A DNA stretch of 64,000 nt, taken from assembly GCA_913063155.1 (NCBI GenBank), contig CAJXYU010000004.1, positions 62,001-126,000 of the forward strand, read 5' to 3'. Source of the DNA: an uncultured Desulfovibrio sp. (GTDB lineage Bacteria > Desulfobacterota > Desulfovibrionia > Desulfovibrionales > Desulfovibrionaceae). The notes beneath the pieces were generated by a model, which saw only the letters and a list, made by a program, of their open reading frames with translations, was not told where the DNA came from and did no database searches. Positions 56,410-64,000 of this stretch are shown one piece after another (the stretch's first letter is position 1; each line of letters starts with the position of its first letter). A program made the translations under genes and the position numbers.

Positions 56410-57354
56410 TTACTCCTCGGCTTTTACAGCACCCTGAAGTGCGGCGATGGCGACTTCAATCTGCTCGTCGTCAGGTTCTTTGGTGGTCAGCAACTGCATC
56501 ATAAGGCCGGGCCAGCACATGATTCGACACAGAATGTTCTTGTTGAACTTCCCGGCGAACTTGATCATCTCAAAGGCTATATTGCTGATGGGAACCATCA
56601 GCAGCAACTTCACACCGACGATGTACAGATGTTTGTAAATGAAATGTTGCGGAGAATAAAAGGTCAACAACCAGGGTACCAGAAAAGAATACAGCAAAAT
56701 ACTTACCGTCAGCACAAACAGCAGGAACGCTGTACCGCACCTGGGGTGCAGACGGCTGTATCCCCGGCTGGTTCCGGGCGCAAGCCGCTCCCCTTCTTCA
56801 TAGGCCCAGATGACCTTATGCTCGGCCCCATGATACTGAAAAACCCGACGGATATCGGGAATAAAGGAAATGGTTCCGATATACGCCACGAAGATGATCA
56901 TCTTGAAGACGCCGTCCCAAGCGTGAAAGCTGAGGGAGTCCACATCGCCCGCATAACCCAGCCACTCCATGACCACGGAAATGAAATGCGGCAATACCAC
57001 GAAAAGTCCCAAGGCCGCTCCGATTGCTATGCACAGGGTCAGGACAAGATGGAAGGTGTTCAATTCGCCGGCTTCAGGGTCTTCCTCCACCGCCACGGTG
57101 GCAGAATGATTAAGAGCCTTGATGCCGTTGACCATGGTTTCCATGAGGACTGGAAAGCCGCGCAGAAAAGGTTTGCGAAACATGGCCCAGGTGGAAAAGG
57201 AAAACCACGGACGGACCTCGACGGAAATCTCCCCGTCAGGCTTGCGGACGGCAATGGCCAACTTGTTGCGGGCTCGCATCATGACGCCCTCGATGACCGC
57301 CTGGCCGCCCACCGTCTGCGGGGCTGCTAACATAAGGATATCGCGAATCTTCAA
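56410..57354 (-). CDS. DUF1385 integral membrane protein
   Basis: A protein of about 314 residues. It begins with the family's VGGQAVIEGVMMRARNKLAIAVRK and has RFSIFKRP-like SFSTWAMFRKPFLRG, followed by four or five membrane helices. FQYHGAEHKVIWAYEEG and SRLHPRCGTAFLLFVL are conserved motifs. The chosen start is TTG 57354, behind GAGGT; ATG 57333 lacks a site but is a fair alternative. The family often lies between rpmE and prfA, suggesting a link to translation or envelope stress. Function is unknown. Confidence 0.88.
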   Translation of the reverse strand: MKIRDILMLAAPQTVGGQAVIEGVMMRARNKLAIAVRKPDGEISVEVRPWFSFSTWAMFRKPFLRGFPVLMETMVNGIKALNHSATVAVEEDPEAGELNTFHLVLTLCIAIGAALGLFVVLPHFISVVMEWLGYAGDVDSLSFHAWDGVFKMIIFVAYIGTISFIPDIRRVFQYHGAEHKVIWAYEEGERLAPGTSRGYSRLHPRCGTAFLLFVLTVSILLYSFLVPWLLTFYSPQHFIYKHLYIVGVKLLLMVPISNIAFEMIKFAGKFNKNILCRIMCWPGLMMQLLTTKEPDDEQIEVAIAALQGAVKAEE

Positions 57355-57462
57355 GAAGGTAACCTCGGTTGGAGAACAAGCGCTTGGCTCGCATGGGATT
57401 TTTGTTGGTCGAACACCTAGAGATTTAAGGATTCCGACTAAAAAGTAAACCCCGCCCTGAAA

Positions 57463-57500
57463 ACAATATGCCTCCGCCGGCAGCGGCGGAGGCATATTGT
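57463..57500 (-). terminator. Hairpin after rpmE
   Basis: A perfect 16-base stem (ACAATATGCCTCCGCC and complement) with a six-base loop. On the reverse strand only TTTTC follows, so it may be an attenuator or partial terminator between rpmE and the DUF1385 gene. Confidence 0.7.
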
Positions 57501-57519
57501 CTCGAAAAAACCGAAATAC

Positions 57520-57747
57520 CTATTCAGCGGTAGAGTTCTGCCCTTCGAACTTCGCGTACTTCTTGCGGAAACGATCAATGCGGCCAGCGGTGTCAACAAA
57601 ACGCTGTTTCCCGGTGTAGAACGGGTGGCAATTGGCGCAAATTTCCACATTGACTTCTTCGCCCTTGGTGGACTTCAACGTGGATTCGTAGCCGCAGTGA
57701 CAACGTACGGTGGCATCGAACAACTTGGGATGAATATCTTTTTTCAT
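57520..57747 (-). CDS. rpmE: Ribosomal protein L31 (zinc-binding form)
   Basis: A 75-residue L31 of the C+ type, with zinc ligands CHCGYES (Cys16 and Cys18) and CANCHPF (Cys37 and Cys40). The N-terminal [16 protein letters not shown] and the C-terminal [13 protein letters not shown] are typical. In many bacteria this form is replaced by a zinc-free paralogue under zinc starvation. AGGAGAACG precedes the ATG. Confidence 0.97.
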   Translation of the reverse strand: MKKDIHPKLFDATVRCHCGYESTLKSTKGEEVNVEICANCHPFYTGKQRFVDTAGRIDRFRKKYAKFEGQNSTAE

Positions 57748-57784
57748 GACGTTCTCCTGTCATATTAATTTCGTGGAACATGGA

Positions 57785-57813
57785 CTGATACTCGACAATC
57801 CCACGCTTGGCAA
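57785..57813 (-). promoter_or_regulatory. Likely promoter of rpmE
   Basis: Reverse-strand TTGCCA (57813-57808), 17 bases, then TATCAG (57790-57785); predicted leader of about 30 bases. Confidence 0.4.
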
Positions 57814-57870
57814 GCAAAAACATGACACTCCCCTAAAGAACGCCACAACTATTCCTTGCGATCAAAAAAA

Positions 57871-57892
57871 GGCGGAAGCAATAGCTTCCGCC
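57871..57892 (-). terminator. Terminator of dsrC
   Basis: A nine-base stem (GGCGGAAGC / GCTTCCGCC) with an AATA loop, followed on the reverse strand by seven T residues, 24 bases after the dsrC stop. Confidence 0.93.
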
Positions 57893-57915
57893 TCGCTTTT
57901 CCAACAGCTTGCGAA

Positions 57916-58233
57916 CTAAACGCAGCCGGTCGGCTTGGGCAGGCCGGCCATTTTGCAGGCTCCCTTGCCCGGTCCGGACGGGAACAGTTCGTAAATCTGC
58001 TTCAACTTGAAGCCGGTCACCTTGGACAGGATACGAACCATCGGAGCAATGCCGTTCTTTTTGTAATAGTCCTGCAGGAAGTCGATGACTTTCTGGTGAT
58101 CATCGGTCAGTTCCTTGATACCTTCGGAGTCCTTCACATAATCGACCCACTCGGGGCTCCAAGAGTCAAACTGAAGCAGGAAACCGTCTTCATCAACTTC
58201 AAATTGCTTGCCCTGGAATTCGACAACTGCCAT
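57916..58233 (-). CDS. dsrC: Dissimilatory sulfite reductase-associated sulfur carrier DsrC
   Basis: A 105-residue DsrC/TusE-family protein. The C-terminal arm has both redox cysteines, Cys93 (GACKMAG) and Cys104 (penultimate, in LPKPTGCV), which distinguishes true DsrC from TusE (one Cys). DsrC receives sulfur from DsrAB as a trisulfide, later reduced by DsrMKJOP. AGGAGG lies six bases before the ATG; in-frame sequence upstream is noncoding. It is monocistronic with a strong promoter, structured leader and terminator, as expected for a very abundant protein. Confidence 0.97.
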   Translation of the reverse strand: MAVVEFQGKQFEVDEDGFLLQFDSWSPEWVDYVKDSEGIKELTDDHQKVIDFLQDYYKKNGIAPMVRILSKVTGFKLKQIYELFPSGPGKGACKMAGLPKPTGCV

Positions 58234-58273
58234 TTGATTCCTCCTGTTACGGAATAGGGATACTTTCAAAACG

Positions 58274-58341
58274 GGTTTCAAACGATGAAACCGACATTAT
58301 CCATAAAACAGCTATCCGCTGTTCATGCTCTTGTTGAGAGC
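58274..58341 (-). promoter_or_regulatory. Structured 5-prime leader of dsrC: three hairpins
   Basis: Three inverted repeats lie in the predicted 120-base leader. They are GCTCT-N5-AGAGC (58341-58327), AACAGC-N5-GCTGTT (58323-58307) and GGTTTCA-N5-TGAAACC (58292-58274). None is followed by a T tract, so they look like stabilising or regulatory structures rather than terminators. Confidence 0.5.
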
Positions 58342-58363
58342 CCCTGAGAAACTCAGATGGGCG

Positions 58364-58393
58364 ACCATACTTGCACACAGCCGGATTTGTCAA
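58364..58393 (-). promoter_or_regulatory. Sigma-70 promoter of dsrC
   Basis: Reverse-strand TTGACA (58393-58388, perfect), 18-base spacer, TATGGT (58369-58364). Predicted start near 58357, about 124 bases before the ATG. Confidence 0.6.
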
Positions 58394-58461
58394 CCACGGC
58401 GCTTACAGCATCCTTTTCAACGGGGCATCCCCCCCGTAGCGAACATCCAAACAACCATCCG

Positions 58462-60192
58462 TTATTCCAAGAGTTCCTGATAATGCTCCAACGCATACCC
58501 CAGTCCCGGAGCAAGCTTCAGCGCCGCGCCGAGATAGTCGAGGGCCTCTTCCCTGTTACCCATGTACTTATGACACAATCCAAGATTGGCAAGATCTTCC
58601 GGAGATCCGCTGTCAATGTTCAATGATTGCTGAAAATCTTCAGCAGCGGCATCATAGCGCCCCGACTTGAAATGCGCCACGCCGCGCAGGTTGAAGAATT
58701 CCTTGACCTCGGCGTCAAGGCTGACAGCCCGGTTCAGGTGCCCTATCAGGGCATCCCAATCAGCGTCGTCCTGCAAAGACATGGAATAGGCGCGGTAAAA
58801 AGCGGCCAAAGCGCGCTCCTCGTCGGCAGGTTGTAAAGGCTCGGCCTCTTCGAACATGAGCCCGGCAAAGACGGCATCCTGCATGCGCAAAGCCAACAAC
58901 CCCCTGAAAAAGGGAACGAAATACGCGTTCGGATATACCTCCTCAAGCACGTCAAGACCTCCAAGCGCTTCATCGAACGAAGCTTCCTCGGCCAAAATAC
59001 GGCCCACGAAAAGGCCGATGCTGCGGTTCGGGGTGCGCTCGCGAAAATCAAATCCGGGCACAAAGTTGTAGTTGGCGGTGACACCAAGTTCCGGATGGCT
59101 GGTGTCCACGCTGTACGCAGAAAACCCTATCTCCTGCAGTCCGCTGGCAAATGACTTGAGTTCGTTAAGAATATTTGCGTCTTTCACACTCGGCAGGGTA
59201 TCCATCGCCACAACCGCCCCCCGCCCCAGCCAAGCCGTCTGGTCCAGGGAAGTAAACTTGGAAAGGCCGGAGGCCTCATAAACCCGGCTGGTTTCGAAAT
59301 CACCGGCCAGTTGGGCCACCTCTGTCAACGCCCGAATGGCGGCCTTCACCGGAGAAGCGGCGGTCCCGGCGGTAAAAACAATTTCGCTCAACCCCGGAAA
59401 GGTCCTCTTGTCCCAGGCAATGGCTCCAACCGTGGGAACCGGAAAACCCAGGCTGAAGTCCTTCAGGATAAGGGTAATGCCGTTATCCCGGAAGCATCCG
59501 ACCAGTCGCCGGAACACCGGATCGTCGCTGGAGTCCAAGTCGATGGTGGGCAATTCCGGCTGCTCCCGGTCGATGAGCGCGCAGACATGACGCTCAACCA
59601 ATTCACAACCGCCTTGAAAAATGGATTCCTCAAAAGTATTCCCAGCTGATGATCCATTGAATTCATTCAATTTCTTGAACCAATCCAACGGCGCATACTC
59701 CTCCTGCTCCGTGACCAGACTGAATGCGGGGTGAAACTTCCAACGCACCAAGTTCATGAGCTTCTCGGCCTGCTCCACGGAAAGCTCTTCGTCCACGGAC
59801 TGCATGATTCTGGAAATACTCATGAGCCGGCCGGGCCATTTAGCCTTTGCTTCGCTCCAGGTGAGTTCGGTGAAATTGTCTCTCTCGCCCCAGAAGCTGA
59901 AATAGCTGAAGCGTTCCACCAGTTCCATGAGCGCCGAGGCTTCTGCCTGTTCGGGAGAAGCGCCCTTGCCCATCTGTTTGCGGGTGGGCATGATCTCGGC
60001 CGCACGAGGGCCACATTTGCTCACGAAAACCGGAATGCCGAGCCTTCCGGTATCGACCCGGTCGGTCTCAGCCAAAACGCCGTCACACCGGGACTCAAGC
60101 AATGCCTTGACACGCCTGACGGTTTCCACCGGGTCGGACGCCTTGTCCTGGTCCTCAGTATACGCCTTGCAACAATCTTGCAGCTTGATCAT
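58462..60192 (-). CDS. YcaO-domain protein with C-terminal TPR repeats
   Basis: A 576-residue protein. The YcaO core (about 60-410) has the ATP/Mg site: GKG (75-77), S86-x3-E90-x2-E93-R94, and E197-x2-E200-R201; RALTEVAQ near 290 is the third element. The ATP residues seem intact. Three or more TPR helices fill about 425-576. YcaO enzymes activate peptide backbones with ATP to make azolines, thioamides or amidines; a Pro-rich C terminus typical of azoline formation is missing. No precursor peptide or TfuA was seen. It starts one base after the methyltransferase stop; dsrC is 228 bases downstream. Confidence 0.88.
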   Translation of the reverse strand: MIKLQDCCKAYTEDQDKASDPVETVRRVKALLESRCDGVLAETDRVDTGRLGIPVFVSKCGPRAAEIMPTRKQMGKGASPEQAEASALMELVERFSYFSFWGERDNFTELTWSEAKAKWPGRLMSISRIMQSVDEELSVEQAEKLMNLVRWKFHPAFSLVTEQEEYAPLDWFKKLNEFNGSSAGNTFEESIFQGGCELVERHVCALIDREQPELPTIDLDSSDDPVFRRLVGCFRDNGITLILKDFSLGFPVPTVGAIAWDKRTFPGLSEIVFTAGTAASPVKAAIRALTEVAQLAGDFETSRVYEASGLSKFTSLDQTAWLGRGAVVAMDTLPSVKDANILNELKSFASGLQEIGFSAYSVDTSHPELGVTANYNFVPGFDFRERTPNRSIGLFVGRILAEEASFDEALGGLDVLEEVYPNAYFVPFFRGLLALRMQDAVFAGLMFEEAEPLQPADEERALAAFYRAYSMSLQDDADWDALIGHLNRAVSLDAEVKEFFNLRGVAHFKSGRYDAAAEDFQQSLNIDSGSPEDLANLGLCHKYMGNREEALDYLGAALKLAPGLGYALEHYQELLE

Positions 60193-60912
60193 CTAGGCCC
60201 TTCTCATTCTGAACAAATTAATGGACTGTTCCTCGCCGGACTCCTTGTCCGTGAAACAGAAATTCTTGCGCATCATGGAGAATGTATCCTTGGCCCTGTT
60301 GAAAAAAGCCCTTCCCTCGCGCTTCTGATCCATGGCCAAGATGACTTCAGCCCCCGGTTTGTCCGCCAGATGTTCGGCAAGGAAATCCGCCAACGGCTCA
60401 TAAGTCCGCTCGTTGTAAAGCACCTCGCACCCGATGACATGGTCATAGGTCCTTCCGAGATTGTCCTCGGTGAAATCCGCCTTGAGAATGGAGATGCCTT
60501 CACCGACATTGTTCTTGAGCGCATTGATGCGGGCGAACAGCAATGCGTCGTCTTCGATGTCCGTAATGGTCACCCTGAAGCCGCGCTTGGCGGCCACCAG
60601 GCCGATGACCGCCACTCCCGCTCCGATCTCCAGGAGTTCATCCTTCTCCTTGAACGGAAACTGATGGAGAAAAAAGCCGAGGAACAGACAGGAAGGCCAG
60701 ATCTTCGCCCACAGCGGCAGGTCCACTCCTTTTCCCGGCTTAGCCTGGGCCACAAGCTTGTCGATGTATTTCGGCATATCATTGATCTGCAAAATCTCCA
60801 GAGCGATATCCCCGATGGTCACCTTTTCGAATTTCACTTCGCCAAACTTTTCCCGGGCCAACTCCATGAGCTTTTCAATGGGTTGGTCCAGATCATACCG
60901 GATCTCAGACAA
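60193..60912 (-). CDS. Class I SAM-dependent methyltransferase (lysine-methyltransferase-like)
   Basis: A 239-residue protein with motif I LLEIGAGVAVIGLVAA at about 93-108, acidic motif II TDIEDDAL (116-123) and post-motif GCEVLYNERTYEPL, where the VLY pattern resembles METTL21/Nnt1-type protein methyltransferases. PLWAKIWPSCLFLG (66-79) is also seen in that group, which favours a protein substrate. The start is TTG 60912 behind GGAGG at seven bases. It abuts the YcaO gene with no gap. Confidence 0.83.
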   Translation of the reverse strand: MSEIRYDLDQPIEKLMELAREKFGEVKFEKVTIGDIALEILQINDMPKYIDKLVAQAKPGKGVDLPLWAKIWPSCLFLGFFLHQFPFKEKDELLEIGAGVAVIGLVAAKRGFRVTITDIEDDALLFARINALKNNVGEGISILKADFTEDNLGRTYDHVIGCEVLYNERTYEPLADFLAEHLADKPGAEVILAMDQKREGRAFFNRAKDTFSMMRKNFCFTDKESGEEQSINLFRMRRA

Positions 60913-60957
60913 CTCACTTCCTCCAAATATAAGGATACGACTCGCGAGAATACGCGA

Positions 60958-61665
60958 CTAATGATCGATTTTGTTGATTCTTTCCAATACCCACAGAGCT
61001 TCGGAGTTCTGATCTTCCCTGCTGAACTCCCAGGCATTCCGTTCATTGACCTGCCGCTCGCCGGATGCGCCCCGGCGCAGGGAGGCGTCAAAAAAGACAG
61101 TCACTTCTGTTCTGCCGTTTTCCGTACGCAGATCCATGACCTTTGCATCAAGAAGCATAATTTCTGAACGCGCAGCGCTTCCGGCTCCCGAATCCCGCAT
61201 CAGATCCCCCAACAGTCCGGGCTCAATGAACGGGGCAACCGTTTCCCAGTTTCCGGAGTCCCTGGCTTCCTGAAAACGGCTGTAAAAAAGTTTAGCGCCT
61301 TCCAGAAACTCGGCTTCGTCAAAGCCGTCCGGAGACATGCGCCGAGCCGGCTGACCGGGCCGCTCCCCCGAATCACTCAGCATATCCCACATGGCTCGGG
61401 CCTGCTCATGTCTGTTCTGTGGAGGCGTAGGAGTCGAGCGTTCCCGCTTATTCTTCCCCCTGTCATCCAGCTGCTCGTCGTGGGGATCGGACCACCTGCC
61501 GGAACGCCGCCTGATAATCCTGAAAACCAGAAATACGACCACGCCCAAAAGAATCATGTCCAAAAAACGTGTTCCGCCGGACGCTCCGTCTGCCGCCACG
61601 GCAGTGCCTGCGGATGTGATAAACATCAAGAACGTGGAAATGAACAACTTGGTGAATACTTTCAT
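60958..61665 (-). CDS. Tim44-like domain protein
   Basis: A 235-residue protein with a signal peptide (LFISTFLMFITSAGTAVAA, cleaved near 25), one membrane helix (about 34-52, followed by FRIIRRR) and a basic linker. A C-terminal Tim44-like domain (about 105-235) begins FLEGAKLFYSRFQEARDSGNWE and includes ATGx-like EIMLLDAKVMDL and VTVFFDASLRR. The family has a cone-shaped fold binding lipids or unfolded protein. Bacterial members are poorly understood. It lies 45 bases before the methyltransferase gene. Confidence 0.83.
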   Translation of the reverse strand: MKVFTKLFISTFLMFITSAGTAVAADGASGGTRFLDMILLGVVVFLVFRIIRRRSGRWSDPHDEQLDDRGKNKRERSTPTPPQNRHEQARAMWDMLSDSGERPGQPARRMSPDGFDEAEFLEGAKLFYSRFQEARDSGNWETVAPFIEPGLLGDLMRDSGAGSAARSEIMLLDAKVMDLRTENGRTEVTVFFDASLRRGASGERQVNERNAWEFSREDQNSEALWVLERINKIDH

Positions 61666-61718
61666 GACATACCTGTTTTCACACCTTTCAAATCAGCAGG
61701 ACAAAGTCGGCATGGTCG

Positions 61719-62117
61719 CTACGAGATGATCTCCAAATCACGCAGAATAGCCAGAAGAGAGTCCACTTCTATGGGCTTGGGCAGATATGCGTTCACGCCG
61801 CCCTTGTAGTACGCCTTGACCACGGTGGTGGGATCGTTCAGGGCCGTCACCATGATGACTTTGGCTTCTTCGGAAGGCTTGACGCCCTGCTGCTTCTCGA
61901 TTTCACGAATTTCTTTGAGGGCTTGGTGCCCGTCCTTATGGGGCATCATAATGTCGAGACAGACGAGATCGTAAGGCTGCCCGGCCTCAAAGGCCGCCTG
62001 AAACATATTGACGCACTCGACGCCGTCCACGGCGGCGTCGCACTGCCCGTAATCGGCCAGCAACGTCGTCAAAAGCTTTCTGCTCGCGAACTCATCTTCC
62101 ACAACAAGTATCTTCAT
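61719..62117 (-). CDS. Single-domain response regulator
   Basis: A 132-residue CheY-like receiver. The acid pocket is Glu7-Asp8-Glu9, the phosphorylation site Asp55 (CLDIMMPHKDG), the switch Thr91 and the Lys114 of LPKPI. No output domain. GGGGGAGCC precedes the ATG. It leads a minus-strand run with the Tim44-like, methyltransferase and YcaO genes. A kinase is not adjacent; the orphan PAS kinase at 24 kb is one candidate, without direct evidence. Confidence 0.9.
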   Translation of the reverse strand: MKILVVEDEFASRKLLTTLLADYGQCDAAVDGVECVNMFQAAFEAGQPYDLVCLDIMMPHKDGHQALKEIREIEKQQGVKPSEEAKVIMVTALNDPTTVVKAYYKGGVNAYLPKPIEVDSLLAILRDLEIIS

Positions 62118-62301
62118 GGCTCCCCCATAAAAGTGGGCACTTTTTACCTGATAACTGTAATCACCTCAACAGACAAATGCAAACGGGAATTCCCTAGGGC
62201 AACGCCAGGGACGGAAAGGCCGTATTTCTTGCCAGGACAACGGAACAAACGTAAAAGAAGACCTCAATCAGTTACAAAACTTGAGCAAAATATTCAAAAT
62301 C

Positions 62302-62631
62302 ATGATAAACAACTCCTTTTTTTCCAACTTCGGTGCAGGACTCCAGGATTTTTTCAGCCGGCCGGAATGGCGGTTATGGCCCTTCGGCCCCGGCTATGGC
62401 GACACGATCCTGCCGGCCATCGCCAGACTCCTGTTCGCGGCAGCGATTCTTGGCGTCATTCTTCTGTTCCTACGCTTCCTTTTCGGCCCGGGCGGCATCT
62501 GGCGCGACAAGGAGCTTGAAGCCGAAGCCGAGCAGGAGCGTCTGGCCGAGATCAGCGAGCTAAAGGAACAGCTTGCACGCAAAGAGATTTCCGAACTGGA
62601 ATACAGAACCAGAATGAGGGGTTTGAAGTAA
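62302..62631 (+). CDS. Small membrane protein with SHOCT-like C terminus
   Basis: A 109-residue protein with one transmembrane helix (LFAAAILGVILLFLRFLF, about 42-59). A charged C-terminal helix pair ends ELKEQLARKEISELEYRTRMRGL, very like the SHOCT motif (short C-terminal oligomerisation domain). The start is uncertain: ATG 62302 or TTG 62281, neither with a ribosome site. The stop overlaps the HD-domain start (TAATG). Confidence 0.7.
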   Translation: MINNSFFSNFGAGLQDFFSRPEWRLWPFGPGYGDTILPAIARLLFAAAILGVILLFLRFLFGPGGIWRDKELEAEAEQERLAEISELKEQLARKEISELEYRTRMRGLK

Positions 62632-63407
62632 TGGAACTCTCTCTCGACGACCATCGGGAACGGCTCACTTCCTTCGCCTGTTCCTTTTTGGGGGAATCCG
62701 AAAAAGACGATTACAGCATCCAACTCAAAATCGACCACACAATGCGGGTTCTCGACAATGCGGCAGTCATCTGCGAATCCACCGACATGGATAATGCGTC
62801 CAAACAGGCCGCGCTATTGGGCGCTCTGTATCACGACGTCGGGCGTTTCCCGCAATATCACCGATACAAGACATTCAACGACAGCATATCCGTCAACCAC
62901 GCCCTTCTGGGAGTCAAGGCGCTCATTTCGCACCGCTTCCTGGCAGGCCTTCCCCCTGCGATGAAAAGGACGGTTTACGGGGCCGTCCGCATGCACAACA
63001 TGAAGGTGATCCCCCCAAATACCCCACCGGAATTGGCCACTGTCTGCAACATTGTCCGGGACAGCGACAAACTCGACATTTTTCTGGTGATGCTCAGCCA
63101 CCTGGACCTGAAAAATCCCAATCGTACCGTTGTGATGGACGCCAAACCGGATCCCGAGAAATTTACCCCGGCCCTGCTGGAAGAACTCATGCGCGGCGAA
63201 ATCGCGGATTACCGCAAAATTACCTGGACCAATGATTTCAAATTACTTATCGCCGGATGGGCATTTGACCTCAACTTCTCAAAATCATATGCTATTTTGA
63301 AATCAAAAGGCTACATCAATCAAATATTCGACTCTTTGCCCAAGAAAGAGGTTTTCAAGAAACTCCGGCATAAAATTGAAGTTCATGTAGAGAAACAAAT
63401 AATATAA
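62631..63407 (+). CDS. HD-domain protein (putative phosphohydrolase)
   Basis: A 258-residue protein with the HD signature. His36 (IDHTMRVLDNA), then YHDVGRFPQYHRY (His69, Asp70 region) and a later IVRDSDKLDIF Asp give the H...HD...D metal set. The family hydrolyses phosphate esters, often nucleotides. No GYP motif is seen, so it is not a c-di-GMP phosphodiesterase of the HD-GYP type. It is coupled to the small membrane protein gene. Confidence 0.87.
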   Translation: MELSLDDHRERLTSFACSFLGESEKDDYSIQLKIDHTMRVLDNAAVICESTDMDNASKQAALLGALYHDVGRFPQYHRYKTFNDSISVNHALLGVKALISHRFLAGLPPAMKRTVYGAVRMHNMKVIPPNTPPELATVCNIVRDSDKLDIFLVMLSHLDLKNPNRTVVMDAKPDPEKFTPALLEELMRGEIADYRKITWTNDFKLLIAGWAFDLNFSKSYAILKSKGYINQIFDSLPKKEVFKKLRHKIEVHVEKQII

Positions 63408-63434
63408 CTGACTTGTAAGTGTTTTTCCCGAAGA

Positions 63435-64000
63435 ATGGCTCAAAATACTCAAAGAGCGATGCGTAACGATATATCCAAAACCAGCCCAGCCTACGGCTCT
63501 TTCAAACATGTTGTCATCCTTACGGATGTCGAGGTGCATGCGCGCCGTGATGGGGAAACCATCAAACGGTTCGGTGCGGACATCATCAAGATATTCAACT
63601 CGGGAACGGAAGCTATAGACTACCTGTCCGAGTTTTCCGTGGACCTTGTGCTCTGCGACAGTTCATTGAGTGACATGAGCGGTATCAAATTCACTCAGTT
63701 GGTTCGTAAAAACATGAGCCGCAAGCCGCTGCCCATCATCATGGTCACATTGGAAAACAAGAAGGACCATGTATTGGACGCCATCGCTTCCGGATGCATA
63801 GGTTACGTTCTACGCCCCTATTCCCTGGAGACCTTCGAAAAATACCTGACCCTGGCTCGCCAGCTCGACAACTACCCCGAAATTGAAGAACTGGAGCTCC
63901 AGGAAGCCAAGGACATGGTGAGCCGCGGCGACTTCGACGACGCGATCGAAGCCTTTGAGGAGCTCATCTCTTATCAAGATGAAGCCCAGAAATATTACGA
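63435..64000 (+). CDS. Receiver-domain protein with TPR region (partial, 3-prime end beyond window)
   Basis: At least 188 residues from ATG 63435 to the window end, with no stop. A receiver domain (about 24-140) has Asp31 and Glu33 in the acid pocket, the phosphorylation site Asp75 (LVLCDSSLSDMSG) and Thr105. The conserved switch Lys is replaced by Arg127 (YVLRPYS). A TPR-like helix pair follows (EAKDMVSRGDFDDAIEAFEEL). A second ATG at 63459 is possible. Such receiver-TPR proteins are common in deltaproteobacteria; partners are unknown. Confidence 0.82.
   Translation, partial: MAQNTQRAMRNDISKTSPAYGSFKHVVILTDVEVHARRDGETIKRFGADIIKIFNSGTEAIDYLSEFSVDLVLCDSSLSDMSGIKFTQLVRKNMSRKPLPIIMVTLENKKDHVLDAIASGCIGYVLRPYSLETFEKYLTLARQLDNYPEIEELELQEAKDMVSRGDFDDAIEAFEELISYQDEAQKYY

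Noticed and set aside
55375-57330. A 651-codon open frame on the plus strand antisense to prfA and the DUF1385 gene
   Set aside because: It is fully opposite well-identified genes, has no ribosome site and its translation shows no recognisable domain; it reflects codon bias of the real genes.

Overview
The window is chromosomal DNA from a sulfate-reducing, flagellated, Gram-negative bacterium, most likely a Desulfovibrionales member (Desulfovibrio/Pseudodesulfovibrio-like). The sequence-level reasons are a full-length dsrC with both C-terminal cysteines, a lipid A/outer-membrane biogenesis operon, a fliR-flhB-flhA-flhF-flhG-fliA flagellar operon, and a pair of MinD-type ATPases with ferredoxin inserts behind a sigma-54 promoter, like part of the 'orange protein' (orp) locus of Desulfovibrio vulgaris. 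No insertion sequence, prophage, CRISPR array or rRNA was seen. Gene density is high, with many 1-14 base overlaps. The species is an inference.

Layout. 1-3.4 kb (minus): miaB (cut by the window edge), then upstream of it an APS-kinase-like protein, an APH-fold phosphotransferase and a PfkB kinase behind one promoter, then cutA. 3.5-5.9 kb (plus): nth-tgt-YdcF-like, translationally coupled. 5.9-10.5 kb (minus): YihY/BrkB membrane protein and a large AsmA-family protein. 10.7-13.1 kb (plus): sigma-54 promoter, small Gly/Arg-rich protein, two ferredoxin-MinD ATPases and a Cys-rich CGGC-type protein. 13.1-23.1 kb (minus): lysS-lolC-lolD-bamA-skp-lpxD-fabZ-lpxA-lpxI, an envelope-assembly operon. 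23.2-31.7 kb: tRNA-Asn, orphan PAS histidine kinase, Na/Pi transporter with an unknown partner, SprA-like putative protease behind a sigma-28-like promoter, tRNA-Lys, dsbD and an iron-containing alcohol dehydrogenase.

31.8-43.7 kb: NfeD-like/flotillin pair, M24 peptidase, CoA-binding/YkgJ/J-domain cluster, hisH-hisF, then (minus) DUF4340 protein-rpoZ-dnaJ-moaC, then a TtcA-like PP-loop protein and an M23 peptidase. 43.8-53.3 kb (plus): export apparatus genes fliR, flhB, flhA; placement/number GTPase and ATPase flhF, flhG; sigma-28 fliA; cheY; fliL; three poorly characterised genes. 53.3-62.1 kb (minus): lpxC behind a strong sigma-54-type promoter; rpmE-DUF1385-prfA-prmC; dsrC with a structured leader; and a response regulator-Tim44-like-methyltransferase-YcaO/TPR run ending just upstream of dsrC. 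62.3-64 kb (plus): small membrane protein, HD-domain protein and a truncated receiver-TPR protein.

Functional links. Lipid A synthesis (lpxA, lpxD, lpxI, lpxC, fabZ) and outer-membrane assembly (bamA, skp, lolCD) are concentrated here. lpxC, the committed step, lies apart and seems to be under sigma-54, as does the MinD/ferredoxin operon. fliA lies in the window, and the SprA-like gene carries a good match to a FliA promoter. The least explained material is the sigma-54 MinD/ferredoxin/CGGC operon and the YcaO-TPR/methyltransferase cluster next to dsrC. Both are stated as hypotheses. All calls rest on reading motifs and gene order; no database search was run.
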